Source: Mantis religiosa
Lineage: Eukaryota > Arthropoda > Insecta > Mantodea > Mantidae
DNA: 64,000 nucleotides
Reading direction: 5' to 3'
NCBI GenBank assembly: GCA_030765055.1
Contig: CM060954.1
Coordinates: forward strand, 111,501,772 to 111,565,771
Part shown: positions 23,495-35,300 of the stretch, in pieces
Layout: every line of letters starts with the position of its first letter
Position numbering within the stretch: the stretch's first letter is position 1
Translations under genes and position numbers: made by a program
The notes under the pieces: model-generated
Databases searched by the model: none
Told to the model about the DNA's origin: nothing
What the model saw: only the letters and a program-made list of their open reading frames with translations

Positions 23495-24640
23495 CTAAAG
23501 TTTATGGCTAAATGCCTCATAAACATTTGCTCCCAACATTTTCACCTTTTCATTAATGATCATCTGACTTATCAAAGGTTCCGGACTGTCTCCTTGTCCC
23601 TGAGTGAGCTTGTTAACAATTGGGATAAGTTTCGCCATTGGCATCGCAATGTTATTAGGGTGAGTAAAATTTGTGATCCCATTGCTGTAACCAGAACCTT
23701 TGTTTTTCTGAGTTTGCAAACCTGAAGGTCCTGCAACAGGTTCACCATTAGCTGGTGCATTGAGCGAAGCTTTAGTTGTGTCATTTGTAGGAATATAACT
23801 ATCTGCAATGATATCAACAAGAATCGAGAAGCTTCGACTCACACATGAAGAGAGAAGAGATATTATTTCTTCACTTTCCAGCAAATCTGCCGTTTCTATA
23901 ATCATTTTCTGCATTAATGCATCATTTTCAACAGATGAACTTGGAATTTCTTCTGGCAGAAAGTAATTGGAAAACTTCTTAATGGGATCCTCTGGATCAG
24001 ATGCTACAGCTGCCTGTATTGTCCAAAATATTTGTTCTGTATCCTGTAACCTAAGTCTTTGTTTGAGCGATGTACCTTCTACCACTAGACGCACTTTGTT
24101 TTCCACTAAATTGCAAAGTTTTGCCACTCCACTGCTGAGGAAGTGATGACACAAAGATAAGTATTGTTGCTGCAAACTGCCATCAACATGCTGTGAAGTA
24201 CCATCTGAAGAACCCTGATACATGTATCCACCAATCAAATTTAGCTGAATACGAAGTGCTATAACCAGCATGGGGGCTGAATAAGCAAATGATGCAGCTC
24301 GAGTAAAAGCTCGAATTTTTAGCTCTTCCCACAGTGATACACGATCTATTGGATTATTTCGCAACTTTTCTATAAGGTCGTCAGTATTTAGTGTTTTCAC
24401 TATTGCCTCAATTAAAGATGGTGTCAGTGATATTATCGTCTGATTACATGTTCTCTCTGTGCTCTCAAAATGCTGTTGGCGACGTGTTCGGTCCAGGAAT
24501 TCTTTTGGTTCCTTCTCTTGCCACTCTTTTAACTTTCTTTCAATATATTTTGACAGTAAAATAGTTCCCCCAATTAACACACCACCAACAATAAATTTAC
24601 GCCTGTGACGGCTGACAAAATCTCTAAGTCTTGACCACAT
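23495..24640 (-). CDS. PEX3: Peroxisomal biogenesis factor 3 (peroxin-3)
   Basis: Encodes 381 residues, close to the 373 of the human protein. PEX3 is the peroxisomal membrane receptor that docks PEX19 and so inserts peroxisomal membrane proteins. Residues 1-14 are basic, and 15-30 form the membrane anchor (KFIVGGVLIGGTILLSKY). Family blocks follow: RRQQHFESTERTCN (about 53-66), LWEELKIRAFTRA (about 102-114), an ALRIQLNLIGGYMY segment (about 128-141), QQQYLSLCHHFL, and the C-terminal AKLIPIVNK and ANVYEAFS. The start ATG precedes the anchor as in other PEX3 proteins. The frame is uninterrupted over its whole length, with no intron, which is unusual beside the heavily split RASSF8 gene. TIM8 lies 82 bp upstream on the same strand. 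Confidence 0.95.
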   Translation of the reverse strand: MWSRLRDFVSRHRRKFIVGGVLIGGTILLSKYIERKLKEWQEKEPKEFLDRTRRQQHFESTERTCNQTIISLTPSLIEAIVKTLNTDDLIEKLRNNPIDRVSLWEELKIRAFTRAASFAYSAPMLVIALRIQLNLIGGYMYQGSSDGTSQHVDGSLQQQYLSLCHHFLSSGVAKLCNLVENKVRLVVEGTSLKQRLRLQDTEQIFWTIQAAVASDPEDPIKKFSNYFLPEEIPSSSVENDALMQKMIIETADLLESEEIISLLSSCVSRSFSILVDIIADSYIPTNDTTKASLNAPANGEPVAGPSGLQTQKNKGSGYSNGITNFTHPNNIAMPMAKLIPIVNKLTQGQGDSPEPLISQMIINEKVKMLGANVYEAFSHKL

Positions 24641-24722
24641 GCTTACTTTGTCTAAGATACAATTTTCATCATTAATTTAATATAACTACAGACTATAATA
24701 ATCAGTTCTGAGCCTCCAGAGA

Positions 24723-25113
24723 TCAGTCAAACTGGGTATCTGACACTGCGTTCAACTTCTTCTCCAAACGTGTAGTAATAAAATTGGTTGTGTCAATAAA
24801 TCGCTCCACACAATTTGACAGGCACTTTTCCGTTCGGGATTCCAAGCGAGAAGAAATCTTGTCCATGCAAAGCTCCCAACACTGATCCGTTAGCCCATGA
24901 ACCAGATACTGGAAAAAACAAAATGAAAGTGGAATATGCGGTTTGGCTGGGTATTGGTCATTTAAATAGTGGAAAACGTACAAATAAGTCCCATTTTATA
25001 ATAATCATTGATAGTTTTTATGATCTTACTTGAAACCTATGTTTCTGTGTTTCAACTTCGATGAAATGCTGAAGGTGTGGATCAACCTGGCTATTATTTT
25101 CCTCGAGATTCAT
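24723..25113 (-). CDS. TIM8: Mitochondrial import chaperone Tim8 (two exons)
   Basis: Exon 1 is 25113-25030 (28 codons, donor CAA|GTAAGA). Exon 2 is 24908-24723 (acceptor TTTTTTCCAG). The 121-bp intron is phase 0, and the product is 89 residues. It carries the twin CX3C motif of small Tim proteins, CWELC and CLSNC, about 15 residues apart, with the Tim8-typical HFIEVETQKHRF before and VERFIDTTNFI after. Tim8 pairs with Tim13 as a hexameric chaperone in the intermembrane space, handing hydrophobic precursors to TIM22/TIM23; human TIMM8A is the deafness-dystonia protein. The stop is followed by a weak ATTAAA at 24676-24681 (minus). RASSF8 starts 775 bp away in the opposite direction. Confidence 0.95.
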
Positions 25114-25888
25114 GCTTTTTATATGTCAACAATAAATTGCAAGTCACCTATGCGCAAATGAGTCTGAAATGTTTCCAATTTACAAGAATGCTGTTGGGTA
25201 CCCTGCAGCTACGCACCACAGAATACGCACAATCAAGTAAACAATTTTGATTTACTGCCGAAGAACATGAAAATAAATTTTACTATATTTAGATATCGTG
25301 AAATTAAATTACATATCTTCAAAAGCTACTGCGTATATCTATTACATATATGAAATGTATTTAGCCGACTATGGTGGCGTTTGAGCATTAATGGGAGCAC
25401 TCTTGCGGCAAATGTGGGAGATTCATAAGAAAAAAAGAAAGAGAAAGAAAAACAACAACAACAAAATTTATTAATTTGTGTAAAAATTGTATGGGTGTGC
25501 CTCAAATACTCTTTGTGTGCCTTCTGATCGTTTAAAATTCTTAGTAACTAAAACATGATTTTTCTTTAATGTTTGAGGTGAGCGAAAGCAAGTTACACTT
25601 TTCAGGTTAATAGGACATTTGAAATTGTAGCTCATAACCTTTAAATGTGTCTTTAAGTAAATAATTATTTGACAATTGATACAGAAATAAATATTTACAT
25701 TTCAGGAAACGAAGTTGCATGTATACATGTCGTAAATAATGGTACTATACATAGCATGGTATCCTAGAAGGGCAGTTCAAATATACAGGAATGGTTAACC
25801 ATGCTCTTGGACAGTGGACTTGGCCCATTGTGGCTGGCCACAAACGGATAGCAAACAACTCTCGTAGCTCACACCTTCTTCGAGAGAC
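25114..25888. promoter_or_regulatory. Shared divergent promoter region (TIM8 / RASSF8)
   Basis: This 775-bp interval separates the start codons of two divergent genes, so it should hold both promoters and 5' untranslated regions. It includes a locally less AT-rich patch at about 25360-25420. No TATA or initiator motif is clear enough to name. Confidence 0.5.
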
Positions 25889-26267
25889 ATGGAATTGAAA
25901 GTCTGGGTTGAAGGAATCCAGCGCATTGTTTGTGGCGTTACAGAAAATACAACATGTCAGGTACAGTGCATATCTCATTCTAACAGACAATGCTTCTACT
26001 TGAAGCTAGAGATTGTAAAAGAGCTAAACTTAATTTTATGAACTATAAATACTATGAGTTAATTATTATCTAAATATATACAGGAATATACTGCTTTCAA
26101 GGGTGCTGTTTATTACTAATCCACATTGAAAGTAGAAGTTATACAGTTGAGACAATAGAAATTAAGGGAAGTATAGTGCAAAAGTATTTTTTCACTACCA
26201 CTTGAGTTATTACAGTCAAAATATATGAAACAGTTATCAGATGCTTTGGCATTAGTGGTCTCTCTTG

Positions 26268-26330
<63 letters not shown>

Positions 26331-29300
26331 ACACACACAGAGTAATGAACAGATCAAACTAAGGTTACATCTGTAAATCTCAGGATCCAGTGATCTCTTA
26401 CGTGTTGTAAGATATAAGCATATAGATACAGACATGTTTGTTGAAGTATTTAAGATATAATGTCTCTTACCAGAAAGAAACTGATGTAATAGAGAAAATA
26501 AATACATTTAACTATATAACAGGCACATTAAAAAGAACATTAAAAAATAAGGCTCATAAAGACCCATACTAAAACTGTACAAATCAATGGCAGTACCAAC
26601 TCTGATATACAGATGAGAAACATGGAAATTAACAAAAAGAAATCGTACTAGAATACAGACATCAGAAATGAAATTTGTAAGAGCAATAGCTGGGTACAGT
26701 AAAAAAGACAAAATACAGAGTCATGATATTAGGAAAGAATTAAAAGTAGAAGAAATAAATCATAGTATTGCTAACAACAGAAATCGATGGCAAAAGTATG
26801 TTCAAAGAACGAATAATAACAAATAGCCTTAAAATATAAACCCAAAGGTAAAAGAAACCAGGAAATACCGAAGAAACAATGGGCAGACCAAATTGGAGCC
26901 AGAATGGGTTCAAAAGTTCAAGCTGTGAAGTAGAAGAAGAAGAATATTTGTTCATTCCATGTTATGTAGTTGACATTTACCAGTATCATTGGAAAAGACC
27001 ATGTGAACAGAAATATTCAAAAAGGGAATATACCTGCATATGTGTTCATGAAATATTTCCCTACTACACTGTATATACAAAATTTAATTTGGTTTACTCT
27101 CAACTGTAACAAATTTGATTAAAATATAATATGTCAGAGAAATTCATATGATGAATAAAAGAATACATTTCTTGAATCTTCTGTAAGTGGCATGTGAGCA
27201 TCTCATGATTTCCATGATTGGTAATGCATATTCTAAAGTGTATTTTAGGGTACTGAACTGCATCATGCTGTGCCATAGCTGAGTGGTTAGACCACTTAGC
27301 TCTCACCAAAGCGGCCCGCATTCAATCTCAGGCAACCGCAAAATGAGATTTGTGGTGGACAACATGGTGCTGGGGCAGATTTACTCCAGGTCCTCCGGTT
27401 TCCTCTGCCAGCATTCCACCAATTGCTCCATCGCCATCTTTCCTATCATTCATCTCATCCTTATACTATCATCCACTTCCTTCATCCTCACGGCAGGCAC
27501 CGTGCTGATCACCCATCCTGGTTCTCTATTGGATCCATAGCTTCGGTTCCTCAGGCCTGACCTTAAGGATAGAGGAACAAGAATCCCCTAACACCACGAT
27601 AGTGGTACCATTAGGAAAGAAGAAGAAGAAGAACTGCATCATTCTATGACATCCAGAGAAATCTAATCTTGAATCATTTAATGCGTGAAGAAAGTGCTTA
27701 AACTCTTAGCAGATGCATAACATAACAAAAACCACTTGGTATGGATTGTACATATCTGTACACAGTGACTCTACTATATAAGAATCCAAGAGACATGAAC
27801 TTCTTAACTTTTCTTATCTACACAGAAATATTGGAGAGCAAGAGAGCTAATGGCTTCATTGCCAAAGCCTAGCATTTGGAAACAACAACAACAACTTTTC
27901 TTTATCTTGTAGATTTATTGGTTAATTACTTTTTCTTTTATATATAAGTAGGAGAAGTGTTACTATAATATACAATTATTTGTTACAAACTTCACTTATC
28001 TTTTCAAAAAATCATAAATTCCTTGCAGTACTCGGGTCTAGTTTTGCAAATAAGTTTTTTGCATCCTAAACGAAAATGGTTGCTTCTGTTGTCATCATTG
28101 CTGTTACTAGGTGACAGATTGTTTTTAATGAGCAAAAATGATCTGCCATAGGTGATTTATCATTTATTTACTCCTAATATTTCTAAAATGCCCCTTCGTT
28201 CTGGTTTCCAAATTACATTTGGTCCTTCCAATGTGAAACTGGTCACAATCTAAATGTCAGATTTTTTTATTATCGGAAATTTTATCTTTTGTAGATAAAT
28301 TTAGTACATTTTTTATATTGTATTTATTTTGAGTACCATGGCCAACATGCTATCGTGACATTAAATTCTCCATATATTTATACTTTTGCCTGATGTTCTA
28401 TCCATAGTTCCTAAATTATTACTTCCTTTAATAAAGACTCATTTACTTTCAAAAAATTATCAGAAAATTAGCTATTGAGATTTATTATTAATGCCTGCCA
28501 GTTCTTAAACATGTTAGGATACAGAGATTACTGCAGTTGTAGAAGACATTCGTAACGCTAGTGGAAATGGTAATAAATTGCTACAGTGATTTTAGAGTGT
28601 ATACCACACAAAGAATACCTTTGTCCATAAGCAGCGTATGCATTATCTTTCAGGATGTGGTGTATGCATTGGCTCATGCAACTGGAAAGACAGGAAGATT
28701 CACTCTGATTGAGCGGTGGAGGAACAATGAACGTCTTTTGCCACCCCATGAACATCCATTAAAGGTATGGCAAAGGAATAGTTGTTAAGTGTATGTAGGA
28801 AATGAGGCTCATCCTGCTTTTATTTTAAATACTTTAACATGTAAAATATATATAGTCAGCTGTACTGCTCTCTACCAGATATTTATGTTCATATCTAGTG
28901 AGTATCTTGCTAGGAAATATTTAAAGAGTCTGTAAATATTGGTTTAGATTTCTCCTGCATTATGCAGACTCGTCTTACTCTGTACTAACCTATTTCATAT
29001 GTTATGAGATGAAATTATGCAAGAAATTAACTGACATGCCTACAGCTTCATTCTGTTGTACAACTGCCTGTTTCTGCATCCTTAAATAGTTTATTTCTCA
29101 TTAATTTGACACTCTTTCCACCCTTTTATAGTAGCCTTATATAAGCAAGAAGTGGTAACAGTTGTAAAAAACATTTGCAAAATGAAATTTGTGTCTCCAT
29201 TGACGGCTATACACTTGGACCAGCAATGTTCCAGCCTTTTCATCCGGTCGAAAAATAGGTTCTGTCAAGGTCTCCATAATACTCGTTGACGGTGACTATC

Positions 29301-32300
29301 ACATCTTCATTTAACAAAAATTTCTTACTAGTGAGCCAAATTTTCAAGTTTGGGAACAGAAGTCACTTGTGGGTAAGGGAAGCTAACAATTCTACGAATG
29401 AAGCATAATGGCTCCTGTTATAGTTCTGTCTTTTTCCAAGTAGTATTTGAGGATTGTTCCTTGAGAATCCCAAAAAACAGTGGCCAACACCTTACCAGCT
29501 GACAAAATGGTCCTTGCCTTCTTTGGAGCACTTTCACCAGCCTTTGCCCATTGTTTTGATTGCTGTTTTGACTTTGGTATGTAATGATGGATCCAGGTTT
29601 CATCCAGGGTCAGAAATTGGCATAAAAGGTCTTGCGGATTGCAATCAAACATCACCAGACACTTGCTAGAAGTGTTCTTCCAGATATGCTTTTGGTTGAC
29701 TATGAGCAATTGCGACACCCATCTTGCACACAGCTTTTTCATTGCCAATTTTTCATGCAGGATGTTGCGCACTTGTTCAATTGAAATGCCTAGAGCCTTA
29801 GCAATCTCACGAATTTTGATTTGGCAGTCTTTCATAACCAGATTGTGGATTATTTCAATGGTATCCTGTATGGTGACCTCAGTTGTGTGATCAGAGCATG
29901 ATTCATCTTTGGTGCTTTTACGATTATGTTTAAATTTATAGATCCAAAAGTAAATGGTGTTCAATGTTAGTGCAGAGTCCACGTGTACTTCATCCAATTC
30001 AGTTTTGACTTGTGCAGCAGTCTAGCCCTTCAAATGAAAATGTTTAATAATAGCACGAAACTTGGTTTTTCCATTTTCAATCGCAGCGGTCACACTGACT
30101 AATTCAGATTGCTGTTAACAATGAACTGTATATTGTAACACATTCAAATTTTCTGTACAATCTTTTGAATAATCAAGCTTACCACCCAAAAAGTTGCAAC
30201 AAAAAATTGTTATTTCTTCATGAAAACTTACCAGACTTATCAAATGATCCTCGTATCAGTTTATTAATGATCATCTAAAGTTTACTCACTTTATCATTCT
30301 GATTTTCAAGATTGACAGTGTTAAAATATTCTATGTTATGTTACAGATTCTCACAAAATGGGGTGAATATTCAAGTGATGTGCAGTTCATTCTTCAGTGG
30401 TCGGCCTTTGATGGTTCAAAGCAATTAAGTGGCCAACAACTGCCTTCAAGGCTGAAAATTGCGGACCCTTTGCATGGCTTAACACAAGGATCAGTGTCTC
30501 CCACAGGGCACCAACATGAACCCACTTCACCTCCTGATCGCAATAAGGACATTCGTAAATCTCTTACATTTAGCGGAGGATACCATGGAAGTACACGAAC
30601 AGGAGACAATGTGGGTGTTGTTAAGGCACGACCAAGGCTGGAGGTAAGTGGATAAATCAGATCTTTTTTATGTGACATGAATAAGAAGTTTAATCATTTT
30701 TGTCAAGAATGGTAGCAGATAGTTCCCAATTTTTTTTAAAAAAAAAAAAAAAAAGAATATCAAAAACACTTTTTAAACCAATTCTCGAACTGTAAAAACA
30801 CTTAAGCTCCACTTACTTTTGAAATTAGGACATGTTTCAAGGACACCGCATCCCCATCCTCAGCTGATGTTCTACTGGTTCTTCAGGTGACCACCTCCCT
30901 CTCCTGGCGCTGTTCAATGAGTTGAATGACGTCATCTACTATTGGAATTTCGAAGTTCATTGCTCTCTTTTTGTTCTTTAAAATGTGTATATTTTCCCAA
31001 ACTGTTAATTCCCAATACTTTTTTGCCGGTACCAAAAGTTTTGTCTTTGGAAATATTGTGATTTTTTGACCAGAAGTGATGGGCTATGGCCGATTTATCT
31101 GTCTGTTTGTATTTAATACATCGCATGTGTTCTTTCATCCTTGTTTCTAGGTTTTTCTTTGTTTTTCCGATATAAATTTCGTGGCAATCCTCACATCTTA
31201 CATGAGGATTGCCATTATACACATTTTGAAGAACAAAAAGAGAGCAATGAACTTCGAAATTCCAATAGTAGATGACGTCATTCAACTCATTGAACAGCAC
31301 CAGGAGAGGGAGGCGGTCACCTGAAGAACCAGTAGAACATCAGCTGAGGATGGGGACGCTGTGTCCTTGAAACATGTCCTAATTTCAAAAGTAAGTGGAG
31401 CTTAAGTGTTTTTACAGTTCGAGAATTGGTTTAAAAAGTGTTTTTGATTGATGAAGCTCCACTGTTTATAAATACTTTTATTTATAGTTTTATTAGAAAA
31501 AGAATAAAGTTCTGTGTAACATCAGAAGACAACCTCTGCCTTCATATAACAATTCATTTGTTTCTAAATATTTTACTTTAACAAATTAGTTGTGTAAAAT
31601 TTATAGTTTTTGTCACAAGGGCAACCTGTAATTTTTTTAATAAAGTAATTTAAGTTTTCATCAAATGACTCCATTTCTTCTCTTTTTAGTTCCTGTGCAA
31701 TAATGTTTAATAGTCCATACTAATTAAAAATAATGTTATTTCTTCTCATATTTCGTTTAATGCAAACATAAAAGCTTGTACATTCCAATGTTTTGTATTT
31801 ATGTGAATGGACTTTTATTTGTAGTTTGTAAAATTTTTAATGGAGGCTTGTTAGCTATGCAGAGTGTAATTGAAAAAAGGTTCTCCATTTAAACATTTCT
31901 GAATATTTTATAAGTAGCATTTTTGTGTATCTGTAAACATAATACTTGTCATTGTCAAATCTGTCATCCCAACTGGAACTATCGTTTAAAAAAGTTTTCT
32001 ATAGTTATTTGACTTTCTAATAGTGTCTACTGTCTGCCTCTGAAGTTGAAGTGGTGAAGGATTAGATCAACATCGGCCAGAAGGCACAGAGGAGGCCCTT
32101 TTTTCAGTGTGTGGAGGTCTTTTAAATGCCAATAAACATCACATGGAACTAAAAGCTTTTACTTCACTCTTAAGGAAGCTGTATGAAAGATTTTTACATC
32201 TGAAGAAAATCCATCATCCATCAGCCATTGGTGTACCTTTAATTATGGAAACTAGAAACTAGATAGTAACTGATACACCTTAGAGGGTAATTAAAAGTGT

Positions 32301-35300
32301 AGTCTTACATGAATGAAATCACCTATCTGTTCATGATCGGAAAAAGGACAGTATCATCATTCCAAAGCCAGCAAGTGTCCAGTTTGCTCTCATGGCTTTA
32401 TTGTGTTTTCAACCCTTTCACTTAATCAAATAGAAACTTTTTTTTTAATGCAAGAAAAACAAAAAATAAAGAAGGAAATTTGTATCAGATTTGAAAATTC
32501 AGTGCTGCAGCAAGGATATGAACCATGAACTTTTGACTTTTCATGCCAGTGCTTTATCACTGAACTGCCATTGTCCATGAAAGTAAACGAGGGTAGCAAA
32601 ACTCTTTTGCACACTTCATTAGAATACACAGTTCCTAAAGCCTGCTTCTGTGATGTAGAGGGGTAACACATCTACCTCACATTGAAGAGGTCCCAAGTTT
32701 GAATTTCAATCAGGGTAAGTTATCTGGATTGGTTTAGAAAGATGAATGTCAGGTAATTCTAAGATCTATGGATCCTGGGTTCATTTGAACTCATTTTACT
32801 CATTTCATTCATCGTCCAAAATGAACTATGTTGGAGGACATTAAATTTAAAAAAAAAAAAAAAAACAGTACCTTAAAATGTTTCTAGAGTCCATTGCTCC
32901 CCCATCAACTGCTGATCTACTGGTTGGTGTTTGTTTGGTTATTCTGTGCCTGCTTGTTTTGTCTGTCTGTCATGGTATATGGTGAGTGTTTGATGTACTT
33001 GCTAAGGTTGACTTCTGCTGGGATGTAAAAATTCAGGATAGTATCCTCGTTCTTTAAAATGATTCTCTCCCACGTGGTCACTTCTATAGGTTTATATTCT
33101 TTAATAGCTTGGCCTTTAGATTTGTTTCACAGTTTTTCTTCCAAAAGTGATTTACAATGACTGATTATTTTTCAGTTTGCTTTTGGCAAATGTTCTTAAA
33201 TTTCTAGTTTTTTGCATGATTCATTGTACTGTTACTTAAAATTACAGTCTATGTCTGTCAATATGCACTGAACTTCTCTTTTGTCATAATGTAGTATTTT
33301 CTGCGGCAGGCCTCCAGATCTCAGTTGCTTAGCTTCAAATGCTATTTCAGGTATATCGAAATTTAACTCTATTGGAACACCACAGTCACAGATTAATACC
33401 AGATCCTCAACTCCGTGGTAAAGTTTGAAGCCGTATAAGGCGCTCTTTCCTGAACCTTTAGACCCCGGCGACTTTGGGAACTAAGGCCGGTAATGTAGTA
33501 AGCTTCTATTGTGACCAAGCTATGGTGCATTTGCTTCCCCTGCACTTCCCCACCCGTGTTCAGCGACTGATAGAATCCAACTCAACTTCTTCCGAAGTCA
33601 CATCTCGCCACACATGAATAGTTTACGCACATTTCAACTATCGCATATTAGCATAACAGGTGTCAAATACACTGAGGAAATATGCGGTAAACTATTCATC
33701 AGTGTGTGAGATGTGACTCCGAAAGAAGTTGTCCAATGAATTTGTGAAAAAAATATCAAGAATCCACTTGAACTTTTCCTGTTAAATATGAATAATTGAT
33801 AATTATATGTGTTTGGAGGAATTTAGTAACAGTGACGTCAAAATTAATCTCAGAAACTATTTGTTTCTGAGATGAATAATTGACTTCCACAAAGTATTAT
33901 ATCTTTAATATTCCTGTTGCAAATTGATAATTTTGTCTTTAAAAACAATTACAACTTTAAAAACGAGAGAGTGAGATCACTTAAGAGGCTGTTGAGATTA
34001 TACAAGACATCTGTATCCCCTTTCCCTCAAGCTTCTTAGTGTAATACTTAAAATAAAGATAACTTAACACTAAAATAATGATTCTGTAGATACAGGAAAA
34101 CAGGAAAGGATACCATAATGTTATGTGTAATGCAATTTCTTTGTACACAGAATGTTGAAAAATTCCCTGGAATAAAAGTAAGAAAAAAAAACCTAAAGAA
34201 ATATGTATATAAATTTGAAATGAGGATACCAACAACTATGTACAAAAAAATAGCACTATCTCTTTAAAATGACAACAAAGCAGTTCTGTTAATGGTTACA
34301 TTTAATAAGAATATGAAAAGCTCATTAGTACATACATTATTTTCAGCACAAGTATACTTCAGTATATTCAGAGAAAAACCTGAAATTTGTAATCGATTCA
34401 TATAAGATTAATAATGTCAAATTAGTACAGGAGTCAGTATTAGCAACTGGTGACATAAATTTCATAAATGGCACTATTTTATGTACTTCTAATCACTTTG
34501 GTTGAATTATCATTCACAAGTGCAGAATAAATTATGAAAAATAATAATTACATTAAAGCTGTATCATTCATTTAAAATTGTCCTGAGCTTAACTTTGTCT
34601 TCACAACACAAGAATATTACAGCGTTGAATTTTTAAATGCTTCAATGACATGCATATGCACACTAATGAATGCTGAAGAAGAAAATGTGCAGTTTTAAAA
34701 ATAAAATTTAATGCACAGTGTATCTTCCAATAAGAGATTATTTCATGTAGTTATCTGACTGTGAAGTATAATTTGCTTAATGTGCAGAGCAATTGTTTGG
34801 ATAAATGGCTTGCTTTAACTTGGTAAGACTTTAAACAATATACTTTCTGACTAAGATGACAAATGGAGCCCTCTGCATAGTGTAAATCTCTCAGTCCATG
34901 ACATACAACTGAATTTGTGTCAAATAAATAACTCAATGAAAGATTACACTCTGAACTATTAATGCTGTTTGTAGTTTTAGTTAAGAAGTGAAAGTAATGG
35001 AACTATGTGTTTGAGTAGTTAATAGAAAATAATTTAGTAATGTAATTTAATTGCTCACACATCTAACCATTATTTCTTTTGACAGTCCATAATTCCCTTA
35101 TGTGTTCACTACAAAGAAACAAGAAGTGCAGTATATAGCAAAATAATGTGCAGTTTTATCTACTTTTCAAAATTATTATGTGGCTTCGCATCACTGCATG
35201 TAACGGATGGCTCATATATTAGGTTAAGCATCTTTTTTTCCATGCCAAAGATTGAGATTTTCATTCCAACTTAGAACAATGAGAGGATGCGTTTCATGTC

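Larger units (their letters stand above)
30759..31447 (-). mobile_element. Penelope-like insertion with inverted 5' copy
   Basis: Arms 30759-30991 and 31215-31447 (about 233 bp) are near-perfect reverse complements, around a 223-bp spacer. The minus strand encodes the endonuclease (CEDCHEIYIGKTKKNLETRM, then HHFWSKNHNI) running into the left arm. The right arm repeats the last coding part and the ribozyme in reverse. It lies in RASSF8 intron 3. Confidence 0.85.

Noticed and set aside
23495..24640. PEX3 as a processed pseudogene
   Set aside because: The frame is full length without stops, and no clear poly(A) tract or target duplication is seen. A functional retrogene remains possible.
26116..26507. 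Cys/Val-rich reading frames
   Set aside because: They are readings through the CA microsatellite.
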